Assembly (NCBI GenBank): GCA_900314745.1
Contig: OMWK01000003.1
Coordinates: forward strand, 203,864-267,863
Source of the DNA: an uncultured Eubacteriales bacterium
Lineage (GTDB): Bacteria > Bacillota > Clostridia > Saccharofermentanales > Saccharofermentanaceae
Length of the DNA stretch: 64,000 nucleotides
Direction: 5' to 3'
Part shown: in pieces, positions 37,048 through 44,735 of the stretch
Position numbering within the stretch: position 1 is the stretch's first letter
Layout: every line of letters begins with the position of its first letter
Position numbers and translations under genes: made by a program
The notes under the pieces: model-generated
The model's database searches: none
The model's input: only the letters and a program-made list of their open reading frames with translations
What the model was told of the DNA's origin: nothing

Positions 37048-37181
37048 ATGAAAAACGCGGTCAATTCCGGAAGTGGAAAAGCAGAGGTAATTAAGCAACT
37101 TATGCAAATCGATAATGGTAAGTAGCACTCGTTTACTCTACTGTCCATTAACACCACTCAAGAAGGGGCGTCACGCAGCAC

Positions 37182-37736
37182 CTACAGTCCGATCGCATAC
37201 CCTGCGACTATGCCGGCAACAGCCGATATGCCGATCAGTAGTATCGGGTTCTTTTTAAGAAAGGCCAGGACCGCGGTCACGATAAATATTAAGATGCTTA
37301 CAAACGTTGCCGCCGAGACAAAGTACCCGTCCGGGAACATCACCTGCTTTCCAAGGGAGATGAGAGCTGCCGCGATAAGTCCGATCACTGCCGGCTTTAC
37401 TCCCGACATAGCGCCCTGCACGAGCTTACTTTTCCTGAACTTGTCGTAAAGCTTGGAGACGATGAGTATAACGATAAAAGACGGCAACACCACACCCAAA
37501 GTAGCGCATAAAGCACCTGGGATTCCGGCGGTAGTTCTGCCGATAAACGTCGCGATATTCACGGCAAAAGGCCCCGGAGTGCTCTCGCTTACCGCAATGA
37601 AATTAATAAGCTCCTCCGCGCTCGCCCATCCGTGAAGAGCAACTTCTTCCCTTATAAGCGGGAGCATTGCATAGCCGCCGCCGAGAGTAAAAAGACCTAT
37701 TTTAAAAAAAGTCAGAAACAACTCAAGATATATCAT
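37182..37736 (-). CDS. Short chromate transporter subunit (ChrA half)
   Basis: The protein is 184 residues, one CHR domain with six helices. The family start KIGLFTLGGGYAMLPLIREE and the motif AVSESTPGPFAVNIATFIG are clear. Short CHR proteins work as pairs with opposite topology, which fits the overlapping partner upstream (ATGA overlap). The family exports chromate by exchange with sulfate, although Firmicutes members are mostly untested. Confidence 0.9.
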   Translation of the reverse strand: MIYLELFLTFFKIGLFTLGGGYAMLPLIREEVALHGWASAEELINFIAVSESTPGPFAVNIATFIGRTTAGIPGALCATLGVVLPSFIVILIVSKLYDKFRKSKLVQGAMSGVKPAVIGLIAAALISLGKQVMFPDGYFVSAATFVSILIFIVTAVLAFLKKNPILLIGISAVAGIVAGYAIGL

Positions 37737-38278
37737 TCCCGCTTGCCTCCGACCCTTAATGCAGCGATTCCTATGACCGCGCAGACGGATATGACGATGA
37801 TGGCGTTGACGTTAAAAAACAGTACCGCCACGCCGGAGGCAGCCATCAAAAGATATGTAAAGATATCCTTGCGGCTCTTCTTGAACAACGACCAAAGAGC
37901 CATGAGGATCAGCGCCAAAACGCCGGCCCTTATGCCCCAGAAGGCATATCTTATGATCTTTAAGTGCTGAAATGCTTCGAGAAAGTATGAGACCGCGACA
38001 ATAATTATGAACGAAGGAAGGACGACCCCGATTGTCGCACATAACGCACCTATAAATCCGCCGACTTTCTTCCCGATAAAGGTCGCTGCATTTATAGCTA
38101 TGGGACCCGGTGTCGATTCCGCTATGGCTACGACATCCAAAAGCTCATTGTCGGTGATCCACTTCTTATTATCGACCGCTTCCTTCTCGATCAGCGGAAG
38201 CATGGCATATCCGCCGCCAAATGTAAACAGACCAATCTTGGCAAATGTTAGAAACAAGTCCGCCGGGGCGCTTCTCAT
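37733..38278 (-). CDS. Short chromate transporter subunit (ChrA half)
   Basis: A 181-residue CHR domain with the same signatures as its partner (KIGLFTFGGGYAMLPLIEKE, AIAESTPGPIAINAATFIG). A longer in-frame start at 38341 would add an Arg-rich stretch that is only the antisense-shifted end of the upstream gene; the ATG at 38278, 2 bp after that stop, gives the normal family start. Together with the NifX-like gene it forms a three-gene operon. Confidence 0.88.
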   Translation of the reverse strand: MRSAPADLFLTFAKIGLFTFGGGYAMLPLIEKEAVDNKKWITDNELLDVVAIAESTPGPIAINAATFIGKKVGGFIGALCATIGVVLPSFIIIVAVSYFLEAFQHLKIIRYAFWGIRAGVLALILMALWSLFKKSRKDIFTYLLMAASGVAVLFFNVNAIIVISVCAVIGIAALRVGGKRE

Positions 38279-38280
38279 CC

Positions 38281-38661
38281 TCAGTCGTGGCAGCTCCCGT
38301 GTCCGCAGTCGTGATCGCCTTCGTGTCCGTAGTGATCGCACTTGGCGTCCGGATCATAAGTAAGCCTGCCTTCCGCAAGAGCCGTCGCCGCCTCATCAGC
38401 AGAGCCGCTTACGCCTCCGTAGAGCTTAATGCCCGCTTCAGCGAGAGCCATCTGTGCACCCATGCCGATACCGCCGCAGATAAGAGCGTCAACGTCCGCA
38501 GCCTTAAGAAAACCAGCAAGCGCTCCGTGGCCACTGCCGTTCGTATCAACTATCCTGCTTCCTGCTATCTTGCCGTCCTCGACATCATAGAGCTTAAACT
38601 GTTCAGTATGTCCAAAGTGCTGAAAAACACTCCCGTCTTCGTAAGTAACTGCAATTCTCAT
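38281..38661 (-). CDS. NifX/NifB-type dinitrogenase-cofactor-domain protein with His/Cys tail
   Basis: A 126-residue protein of the dinitrogenase iron-molybdenum cofactor superfamily (MRIAVTYEDGSVFQHFGHTE, ICGGIGMGAQMALAEAGI). The tail after residue 105 is rich in His, Asp and Cys (CDHYGHEGDHDCGHGSCHD), a likely metal-binding site. No nif genes are near. As first gene of the chromate-transporter operon it may bind or sense a metal or oxyanion. ATG follows AAGGAGATTAAT. Confidence 0.85.
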   Translation of the reverse strand: MRIAVTYEDGSVFQHFGHTEQFKLYDVEDGKIAGSRIVDTNGSGHGALAGFLKAADVDALICGGIGMGAQMALAEAGIKLYGGVSGSADEAATALAEGRLTYDPDAKCDHYGHEGDHDCGHGSCHD

Positions 38662-38781
38662 ATTAATCTCCTTCCCTGATGCATCGGCATTATAGAATCG
38701 TTTCAGCCTGCAGCGTCACCATACAATTTTCCTTTTATTTTACACCTCTTAAGGCTTAATTCTGCGGTGCGAGCCTTAAGA

Positions 38782-39252
38782 TCATCTTCTCTCTAAGATC
38801 ATGGCGCTGCCTTCATCTTCATCCATATATATCATGCTGCCGTCGAATCTGTATGTAAGGTCGAGGATCGAATCATCATCATCTTTGTGGTTATTCATAT
38901 AAAGAGTTCCGTCTTCAACATACCAATCAAAATCACGCGCTTTATCCGGCTCTATGCTCGGGTCAGCCTCGACTTCTTCCTCCGTAGAACTCATGTAGTA
39001 TTCGTAGTGCCCGGTTCCGTCTTCGGCATATGTGAAATGAACAAATCCATTGCCATCCTGACCCCGCAGGAACCACGTGCCGACAAATCTCGTATCAAGA
39101 GTCTGTCCATCGGAATTTGTAATTTCTGTCGAAGTGACTTCTGTATTAACCGTCTCCCCGACAGATTCCGGGGCCGAACATGAAGTTAACCCCACAGCCA
39201 TAATAACGGCAACTGTCGTTATCAAAGTCTTCATCAATACACTTTTCTTCAT
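38782..39252 (-). CDS. Small secreted lipoprotein
   Basis: A 156-residue protein with signal peptide and lipobox VGLTSC, then a Thr/Glu-rich linker and a domain containing FVGTWFLRGQDGNGFVHFTY, which recalls lipocalin-like or DUF-type extracellular beta barrels. No function can be given. ATG follows GAGAGGTCAGAAAA. Confidence 0.72.
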   Translation of the reverse strand: MKKSVLMKTLITTVAVIMAVGLTSCSAPESVGETVNTEVTSTEITNSDGQTLDTRFVGTWFLRGQDGNGFVHFTYAEDGTGHYEYYMSSTEEEVEADPSIEPDKARDFDWYVEDGTLYMNNHKDDDDSILDLTYRFDGSMIYMDEDEGSAMILERR

Positions 39253-39291
39253 TTTTCTGACCTCTCTTCTTGTTTAATTTCCTTGCAAATA

Positions 39292-39930
39292 TTACTCTGT
39301 GAAAATGCTGACTCCGTTAAACCTCGTCGGGTTATTATTCTGCCGGCAGAACGTTCTCTCATTGGCGTGCGCGTATATGATCCTTTTCGGAGAGGCGCTC
39401 AGCAAGGCGTCCCAATCAGCCTTAAGCGCCTTGTTATCCTCGTATGCTTCGAGGTACTCGAGAGGCTCCATGTCACCGACGATGCAGGTGCCGTCATCGA
39501 GGAGGACCGAGATGCTGTCCGCGCTGTGACTTTGGGTAGAGATGATCTCCCCTTCGATCCCAAGTTCTCCCAGAAACATACGCGACTCCTCGAAAAGCAC
39601 AACCTGCGCCTGCCTCTCATCTATCGGCTTAAACCCGAGTTTGGGTTCTCTCGCGAAGATCTCGTCTGAATAGTGCACATATTCCGTCTGCGATTCCATA
39701 ATGATAAGTTTAACGCCTTGGCTCATAAGCTCACTTACAAGACCCATATGATCCGGATGGTAGTGCGTCGCCAAAACATACGTGATATCAGATACTTTAA
39801 TGCCAAGCCCCTTTATGGCCTTATAGAACGCGGGCATAGTACCGGCATAGTCAGTATCAATCAGGATGCTGCCACTGTCTCCTCTAAGAAGAACTGTATT
39901 CGTGTTTCCGTATCTTATCTTGGTTAACAT
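39292..39930 (-). CDS. MBL-fold metallo-hydrolase
   Basis: A 212-residue metallo-beta-lactamase-fold enzyme. The metal site is seen as THYHPDHMG (HxHxDH), with the later histidine in STQSHSADSISVLL and the aspartate in CIVGDMEP. It is single-domain, like many Clostridial hydrolases of unknown substrate. ATG follows GAGGTCGTT; the YczE-like gene ends 7 bp upstream, so the two are cotranscribed. Confidence 0.88.
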   Translation of the reverse strand: MLTKIRYGNTNTVLLRGDSGSILIDTDYAGTMPAFYKAIKGLGIKVSDITYVLATHYHPDHMGLVSELMSQGVKLIIMESQTEYVHYSDEIFAREPKLGFKPIDERQAQVVLFEESRMFLGELGIEGEIISTQSHSADSISVLLDDGTCIVGDMEPLEYLEAYEDNKALKADWDALLSASPKRIIYAHANERTFCRQNNNPTRFNGVSIFTE

Positions 39931-39937
39931 AACGACC

Positions 39938-40579
39938 TCATTTGGCTTTAGTTGTAATCCGCTTATAGGCTGACTCGTAGAGCTTTATGATGTTTCCCAC
40001 AAGGACGGCCGCGATTATGCTTCCTTCCCTGACGCCCTGAAGCTTATGTAAGAAGACAAGGCAGATCAACGCGGACACAACAATGTAGATCACGTCAAAC
40101 AAGATCTTTACATTCTCATAACGCTTCCCACTTCTGATGCTTATCGCTCTATTCATCGCTTCTCCAGGGAGCATGGCGACGTTGCCCTTTACCTGGATCC
40201 AAATCCCGAGCGCAAGCACGAAGCAACCTATAAGCATATAAGCAAACTGTTCAGGATAAGTGTCAGCAGTAAGATCCTTTATAAGGAAGCACGAGAAGTT
40301 CGTAAGATACCCGTAAACAAAGGCAAGGACCGTCTGTATCGCGATCTCTATGTAATTACACTTAAACTTCATGACCACGATCTGAGTAATGATCTGGATC
40401 ACACTTAATAGATTAAGCCAACCTCCAAAGGTCAGAAGATCACTTACAAGGGATACCGAATAAGGAACGGACGCAACCGGTGATGTGCCGAGCCCCGCTT
40501 TCGTCGAGAACGCCACTCCCATAGACGCGATAAACAGCCCTATGAGAAATAATGAATAACCTTTTAGTTTAGCTTTCAA
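39938..40579 (-). CDS. YczE/YitT-like integral membrane protein (DUF6198 type)
   Basis: A 213-residue protein with five hydrophobic helices and the family motif STKAGLGTSPVASVPYSVS; MLPGEAMNRAIS is also typical. TTG at 40579 is the start: it lies 10 nt after AAGGA, and any later ATG would cut the first helix. The function of the family is unknown. It precedes the MBL hydrolase. Confidence 0.8.
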   Translation of the reverse strand: MKAKLKGYSLFLIGLFIASMGVAFSTKAGLGTSPVASVPYSVSLVSDLLTFGGWLNLLSVIQIITQIVVMKFKCNYIEIAIQTVLAFVYGYLTNFSCFLIKDLTADTYPEQFAYMLIGCFVLALGIWIQVKGNVAMLPGEAMNRAISIRSGKRYENVKILFDVIYIVVSALICLVFLHKLQGVREGSIIAAVLVGNIIKLYESAYKRITTKAK

Positions 40580-40621
40580 CCGTTTACTATCCTTATCTGC
40601 ATCACGCCGCTTACGGCGGAC

Positions 40622-41077
40622 TTATTTATACTCTGCCCTGACTCTTCTCTCGGTATCGGTGCAGTATGCTTTTATCTCGATGCTGTTCATGTAGTTGTCG
40701 AGAACATGCGACTTATTCTCTTTGACATATGACTCCGGCAGATACACGCGCACCACCTGCGTCTGATTATAGAAATCAATCTGCATGGGCACCTTCATGA
40801 TGCTGCTCACGCCTGCAAGAGTAAGACAACCGTGCTCATCCTGAAGTTCTTTGACATCACGAAGCCTGCCGCCCGCCTGCTTCACCTTATCCGTTACATC
40901 AACCGGTTCAGTATTTGCAAGATGCGACCATGTAACCTTATCAAGTCCGGTTTTCCAATCAACATCGATCAGCGCTTGTGCCGCGTCAAGCATGAAGTCC
41001 CAGCCGTAGCCCCAGGTCGCCGTATATCCTAATGATTTCCATCCGTGAGATCCATTCTCGATAGTTCTGAATATCAT
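40622..41077 (-). CDS. Unknown 151-residue protein
   Basis: A soluble protein with no family recognised. The first residues MIFRTIENGSHGWK and the ribosome site GAGGGCGGATT lie in a 32-bp sequence that is repeated at 41488-41519. A short second reading frame beginning MIFRTIDKFIEYGS starts at that other copy, so the gene seems once to have had a tandem relative or had its 5' end duplicated. Confidence 0.5.
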   Translation of the reverse strand: MIFRTIENGSHGWKSLGYTATWGYGWDFMLDAAQALIDVDWKTGLDKVTWSHLANTEPVDVTDKVKQAGGRLRDVKELQDEHGCLTLAGVSSIMKVPMQIDFYNQTQVVRVYLPESYVKENKSHVLDNYMNSIEIKAYCTDTERRVRAEYK

Positions 41078-41089
41078 AATCCGCCCTCG
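41058..41089. repeat. 32-bp direct repeat, copy 1
   Basis: Contains the ribosome site, start codon and first codons of the 151-residue gene. It differs from copy 2 (41488-41519) at one position. The two copies flank the RhuM remnant. Confidence 0.8.
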
Positions 41090-41143
41090 TTTCTACTGTA
41101 ATTTATCACAACTACTCCCACATACCACTGATTCCGACGCCTA

Positions 41144-41424
41144 TCAATTCTGTCCTTCATCCCCGGAATTGTCATCCTTTGAAGGTTTGTTCTTCTCTTG
41201 AACTTTCAGTTGCTCTTCCAGCTTCTCTCTTTCTTTACATCGCCCTCAATTTGAACTGTTCGGAATTTCCGAACAGTTGATTCCTCATCCTGATAGAGGA
41301 CTTCATAAGATTCGGTATTCCCGCCTGTAGATGCAATATAAGTTAGATACTCCGCTGCGCTTGAACGGATTGATAATTCGTCTTTTCTCTTCGGCTGCTT
41401 ATCTCTATCGATGTTTCCTGACAT
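41144..41424 (-). pseudogene. RhuM-family remnant with internal deletion and frameshift
   Basis: From the ATG at 41424 (after GGGAGAC) the product begins with the RhuM start, IRSSAAEYLTYIASTGG, then jumps to VRKFRTVQIEGDVKKER, skipping the usual middle. The frame stops at 41206, yet another frame continues as a credible C-terminus (EKLEEQLKVQEKNKPSKDD) to a stop at 41144. Intact RhuM proteins have over 300 residues and are common in Fic/defence neighbourhoods. This copy is dead. Confidence 0.7.
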
Positions 41425-41487
41425 AATTATTGTCTCCCTCAACCATTCTTTCAAAAGCGTTCCCTTGATCCATATTCAATAAACTTG

Positions 41488-41519
41488 TCGATAGTTCTGA
41501 ATATCATAATCCGTCCTCG
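41488..41519. repeat. 32-bp direct repeat, copy 2
   Basis: Matches 41058-41089 with one mismatch. A short reading frame starting MIFRTIDKF runs from it on the minus strand and stops after 18 codons. Confidence 0.8.
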
Positions 41520-41539
41520 CTTCTTAATACAGATGTATT

Positions 41540-42142
41540 CTAATCCGGCTGCTGGCCGTCATGCGCCTTCCAGGCACATTCTGTCACCTTAAGATCAGTG
41601 AAGACCGCCCTAAAGCTTGAATCCTCGGGGCTGCAGGCATAGATACCGAAACGTATCGTTCCCGCGCCTTCCCACATATGGCAAACACGCATCTGCGAGA
41701 AGTTCTCTCCATCCGTTGAGCACTCTATGCAGTAGTCGTCCTCCCTGCGGCTGAACCGGTACCACATACTCTTCACATCAGAAGGGATCGCGGTCGTCGC
41801 CCAATCGGAGTAGCCGTGGTTCGTGACAACAGAGCCGAGATGCTGAAACTCCTCGTTCTCGTACTCCACGGACGCTTTCAACCAGTTCTCGGAATCCAGA
41901 TACATAACGATCCCACATTGGTCAAAGCGGTGATGGCTCTCGGCAAAATCCGTCTTCACGATAAAGGAAAAGAACTTCTCTTCCGTTTCCACCTGGAGCA
42001 CAGGAGCATTATCATTGCGAAAATGATAATACGTCCTCTGCCACAGATCTGTATGAGACTCCGTCGTGACCTCTATGCCGTTCTCATTCAGGACATAATC
42101 CTTCGGCGCCCTCGTCCATTCCATCTGTTCGATAATACTCAT
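41540..42142 (-). CDS. DUF1349-family protein (concanavalin-like fold)
   Basis: The product has 200 residues. FHFRNDNAPVLQVETEEK-like strands, QCGIVMYLDSENWLKASVEY and WYRFSRREDDYCIECSTDG match the DUF1349/YesU pattern, a beta-sandwich related to concanavalin-like lectins. It is cytoplasmic. An in-frame start at 42181 exists, but the ATG at 42142 follows GGAGAGGAGGACCGT with ideal spacing. Its substrate is unknown; some relatives lie in sugar gene clusters. Confidence 0.85.
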   Translation of the reverse strand: MSIIEQMEWTRAPKDYVLNENGIEVTTESHTDLWQRTYYHFRNDNAPVLQVETEEKFFSFIVKTDFAESHHRFDQCGIVMYLDSENWLKASVEYENEEFQHLGSVVTNHGYSDWATTAIPSDVKSMWYRFSRREDDYCIECSTDGENFSQMRVCHMWEGAGTIRFGIYACSPEDSSFRAVFTDLKVTECAWKAHDGQQPD

Positions 42143-42185
42143 ACGGTCCTCCTCTCCGGGTGCAAAATTTATATCGGTCATTCTC

Positions 42186-43121
42186 CTATATCGTCCTCAA
42201 TCGATTTAGCAGATCTGAAACCATCCCCGGATCTTCCAGAAGCGAAATACCAAAACACTTTCTCCCTGCATCCTTTATAGATGCACCTATATGATAAGCA
42301 GTTTTTCCATCAAGTATTATGAACCTATCGTGGAACACCTGCGTCTTCTTCACCGTCAGTGTTGGATACTGTGCATTGAAATTGGTGACATCTGTATTGG
42401 TCAATCTAGCACTCGCATATGTAATAATCTTCACATCAACGCCGTCATTCTTCTTCGCCAGGATGTTCAGCGTATCTACATCTACATATCCGTCAATCAA
42501 AATGATTTCTTTTTGTGCCTTCCGGATGACAGATGTGATCAGGCTGAAAGCATCGTATATCTGACCATCAAAGAATATCTTCTGTTCTGATTCGGCATGA
42601 TCCTCAATATACTGAAACACCTTATCAAACCGCTCTTCAGTGCTTTTCTGGTATTCCCGCTGTCTAACTTCCAACTCATTGACACGATTCAATATCAGAG
42701 AATTTGTTGCAAGGAATTTTCGCATTTCAACAAACGCTCTCATAATCCCAATGCTGACATTTATTGCCACATCGCTCCTAAGTATAGCAGAAAGCATTGA
42801 TATACCTTGCTCCGTAAAGGCATAGGGCATATATCGTCTGCCTCCTCGCCCAGATTCGCCATCATCTTTTGAGATGCCATTTTGGCATCTCAAGTATTCT
42901 TCCTCTGTCAACTGAAAGCAAAAGTCTTCAGGAAATCTCTTTTGATTGCGCTTTACTGCGCGGTTCATAGCACCTGTTTCAACATGATACAGCATCGCAA
43001 GATCGCTGTCCAAAATGACCTGTTTTCCTCTTATGACGTAGACAAGACTTTCAATATCCTTGCTCTCTATTGTGACCGGAATCAAATCATTGCTTGATTC
43101 TTCAACTTTTGCTTTTTCCAT
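42186..43121 (-). CDS. ORF6N DNA-binding protein with PLD-like C-terminal domain
   Basis: A 311-residue protein. The first about 90 residues are an ORF6N domain (YVIRGKQVILDSDLAMLYHV, FPEDFCFQLTEEEY, PYAFTEQGISML), common in phage antirepressors and mobile islands. After a helical linker comes a single phospholipase D-like module (EIILIDGYVDV, then VFHDRFIILDG with an H-D signature). The PLD lysine of HxK is replaced by Arg, so catalysis is doubtful. ATG follows GGAGGTAAAG. A perfect inverted repeat lies just upstream, and the insertion RCQNGISKDD is coded by another perfect dyad (42870-42892). Confidence 0.85.
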   Translation of the reverse strand: MEKAKVEESSNDLIPVTIESKDIESLVYVIRGKQVILDSDLAMLYHVETGAMNRAVKRNQKRFPEDFCFQLTEEEYLRCQNGISKDDGESGRGGRRYMPYAFTEQGISMLSAILRSDVAINVSIGIMRAFVEMRKFLATNSLILNRVNELEVRQREYQKSTEERFDKVFQYIEDHAESEQKIFFDGQIYDAFSLITSVIRKAQKEIILIDGYVDVDTLNILAKKNDGVDVKIITYASARLTNTDVTNFNAQYPTLTVKKTQVFHDRFIILDGKTAYHIGASIKDAGRKCFGISLLEDPGMVSDLLNRLRTI

Positions 43122-43132
43122 CTTTACCTCCG

Positions 43133-43161
43133 CTTTGAGGTTCCAATCCGGAACCTCAAAG
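43133..43161. repeat. Perfect 12-bp inverted repeat before the ORF6N gene
   Basis: CTTTGAGGTTCC (43133-43144), 5 bp, GGAACCTCAAAG (43150-43161). It ends about 12 bp before the ATG and touches the ribosome site GGAGG, so it could be an operator or a leader hairpin. Confidence 0.75.
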
Positions 43162-43304
43162 CATTCTTCGTTATATCATATTTAATGACAACAAGGAGAA
43201 TAACTCTATGACAACTACAACGCATAATTTTATGAACCTCATCAGTTCATATTTTTATTATACTATCGCTGTAATTCTCTTGAGAGATAATAATAGGACT
43301 CTTA

Positions 43305-43540
43305 CTACCAACCGATTAGCAAACTTGATATTCCCTTTGTCACCCTTCTATCTACATCTGACATGTGATTGCCCTGATTCATTTCAAACTTCACATCTAT
43401 TCCCTGTGCTCTATAGAACGAATACACTTCTCTTTGCTTCATTCTGATCCATTTTCATATTAACGATCTCATCTTCATCCAAATTCAGCTTATCCAGCAT
43501 ATTCCTGCAATATACAAAAACATCAGATAAATTATACATT
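43305..43540 (-). pseudogene. Frameshifted C-terminus of an alpha/beta-hydrolase-like gene
   Basis: Two start-less frames on the minus strand join across a frameshift near 43430: first RNMLDKLNLDEDEIVNMKMD, then REVYSFYRAQGIDVKFEMNQ and GNHMSDVDRRVTKGISSLL, ending TAG (43305-43307). The FxMNxGNHxxDVxxRxxKGI pattern suits the C-terminal helix-plus-histidine region of esterase-type hydrolases. No 5' part is present. This accounts for the roughly 490-bp stretch without an intact gene. Confidence 0.5.
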
Positions 43541-43613
43541 TACATACGAATAAACTGTTATGAATACGCGACCACCCTGAGAATTATTATTCATCGTATT
43601 CGTTATATCTTCG

Positions 43614-43886
43614 TTATTTATTAATGATATCCTTGATTCTCTGATACGTCTCATCGCTAACCTTATAGATATTGATACCTATAGGCTTACAGTTAATAAA
43701 GACATTATTCTGCCAAGTCTTTATGAGCGTGACTTCAGTGACATCGCTATACTCGACGGTTCTCTCGATCTTGCCTTTCCTTATCAATTCCATCTTCGTC
43801 TCGTAAAACACAAAATCGTACTTCGGCGGAAGAAAAACGCTATAGCCATTTGTTCCTTTAGCCGTGAATCTGAAAACCTCATTCAT
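43614..43886 (-). CDS. Small PH-like domain protein of unknown function
   Basis: A 90-residue beta-rich protein (NGYSVFLPPKYDFVFYETKM, VEYSDVTEVTLIKTWQNNV) ending in an amphipathic helix, reminiscent of bacterial PH domains. The ATG at 43886 follows TAGGAGTAAGACT, better than the in-frame codon at 43922. No neighbour clue. Confidence 0.55.
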   Translation of the reverse strand: MNEVFRFTAKGTNGYSVFLPPKYDFVFYETKMELIRKGKIERTVEYSDVTEVTLIKTWQNNVFINCKPIGINIYKVSDETYQRIKDIINK

Positions 43887-43971
43887 AGTCTTACTCCTAT
43901 CGTTTAATGTTGTAGCTATCAAAACTTACTTTTACATACAGTTATGCGCATAACCGCCAAGTTCTTCATCA

Positions 43972-44340
43972 TTACTGCTTCTTTTTCTGCGCCGTAACGA
44001 GATAACTTACTTCCAATAAACTACAGATCTCGTCAGGACTGACAGTACCGTCAAGAAGAATCGAGATCCAATTTCCGCGACTTATATGATACCCCTTCAT
44101 GTATCCCGGCTGACGGATAAGATCATCTACCATTATCGGGTCGTCAAGCTTAACGTTAAGGATATCCACGAGTCCATCGCCATCCAGTCCGAGCTTACTT
44201 CTCGAAACATCCATAACCAGTCCGAACCACTTCCTGTTACCTTGATGCCTGAAGACAATATAGTTCGGAAACTTCTTCCACAGATGTTCCGGCTCCACCC
44301 CGTATTGTTCCTGAATGTAATTTATTAGCTTGTCCCTCAT
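43972..44340 (-). CDS. MmcQ/YjbR-family protein
   Basis: The product is 122 residues. The family pattern is clear: EHLWKKFPNYIVFRHQGNRKWFGLV split over the first half, then LNVKLDD and PGYMKGYHISRGNWISILLD. The fold is a small DNA-binding-like CyaY/YjbR domain; some family members are linked to stress or mobile regions. ATG follows GGGGGAGCT, 8 bp after the truncated helicase fragment, so it may have replaced the deleted downstream part of that system. Confidence 0.88.
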   Translation of the reverse strand: MRDKLINYIQEQYGVEPEHLWKKFPNYIVFRHQGNRKWFGLVMDVSRSKLGLDGDGLVDILNVKLDDPIMVDDLIRQPGYMKGYHISRGNWISILLDGTVSPDEICSLLEVSYLVTAQKKKQ

Positions 44341-44348
44341 AGCTCCCC

Positions 44349-44717
44349 CTAAAGTATTTGCGGCTTCCTATAGCAGTATTCCAAGATAGGGTACAAGAAG
44401 CATTCCGTCTTACCAGAGCCGGTACCCGTAGCAACAAGTGTAGACCGACCATCCTCTCCGGTTAATCTGCTGAAAGCTTTCTGCTGATGAACGTACGGAG
44501 TATATGCAGGATGGATCGCTTGAAAAGGATTCTCTTCATTATCAGCTATACGAAACGGAAGTCTTACCGCAACATAAGGCTCATGAAAAACCTTCTTAGG
44601 TTCTGATAGCATATTCTTCAACGAATTCTTAAACACAAGATTCGTTATCGGAAATGTCGTATCTATATAATCCTTAAGACCACTTTGAATTTGCTCTGCC
44701 AAAACTGATGGTATCAT
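44349..44717 (-). pseudogene. N-terminal fragment of a DUF1998-type DEAD/DEAH helicase
   Basis: Begins at a proper ATG after GGAGAAGG and runs 122 residues: MIPSVLAEQIQSGLKDYIDT, AYTPYVHQQKAFSRL (Q-motif-like) and the Walker A LVATGTGSGKTECFLYPILE. It then stops, where intact relatives continue for well over 1000 residues. All helicase motifs after Walker A are missing. It is most likely the remains of the large helicase of a DISARM- or Druantia-type defence system, whose other pieces lie upstream. Confidence 0.75.
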
Positions 44718-44735
44718 AAGCCTTCTCCTACTGTG

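Noticed and set aside
42870..42892. Perfect dyad TGAGATGCCA/TGGCATCTCA as a terminator
   Set aside because: It lies within the ORF6N coding frame and has no T-run; kept only as a remark on that gene.
43208..43447. A 79-codon plus-strand frame
   Set aside because: It lies antisense to the hydrolase remnant, which gives the more protein-like translation.
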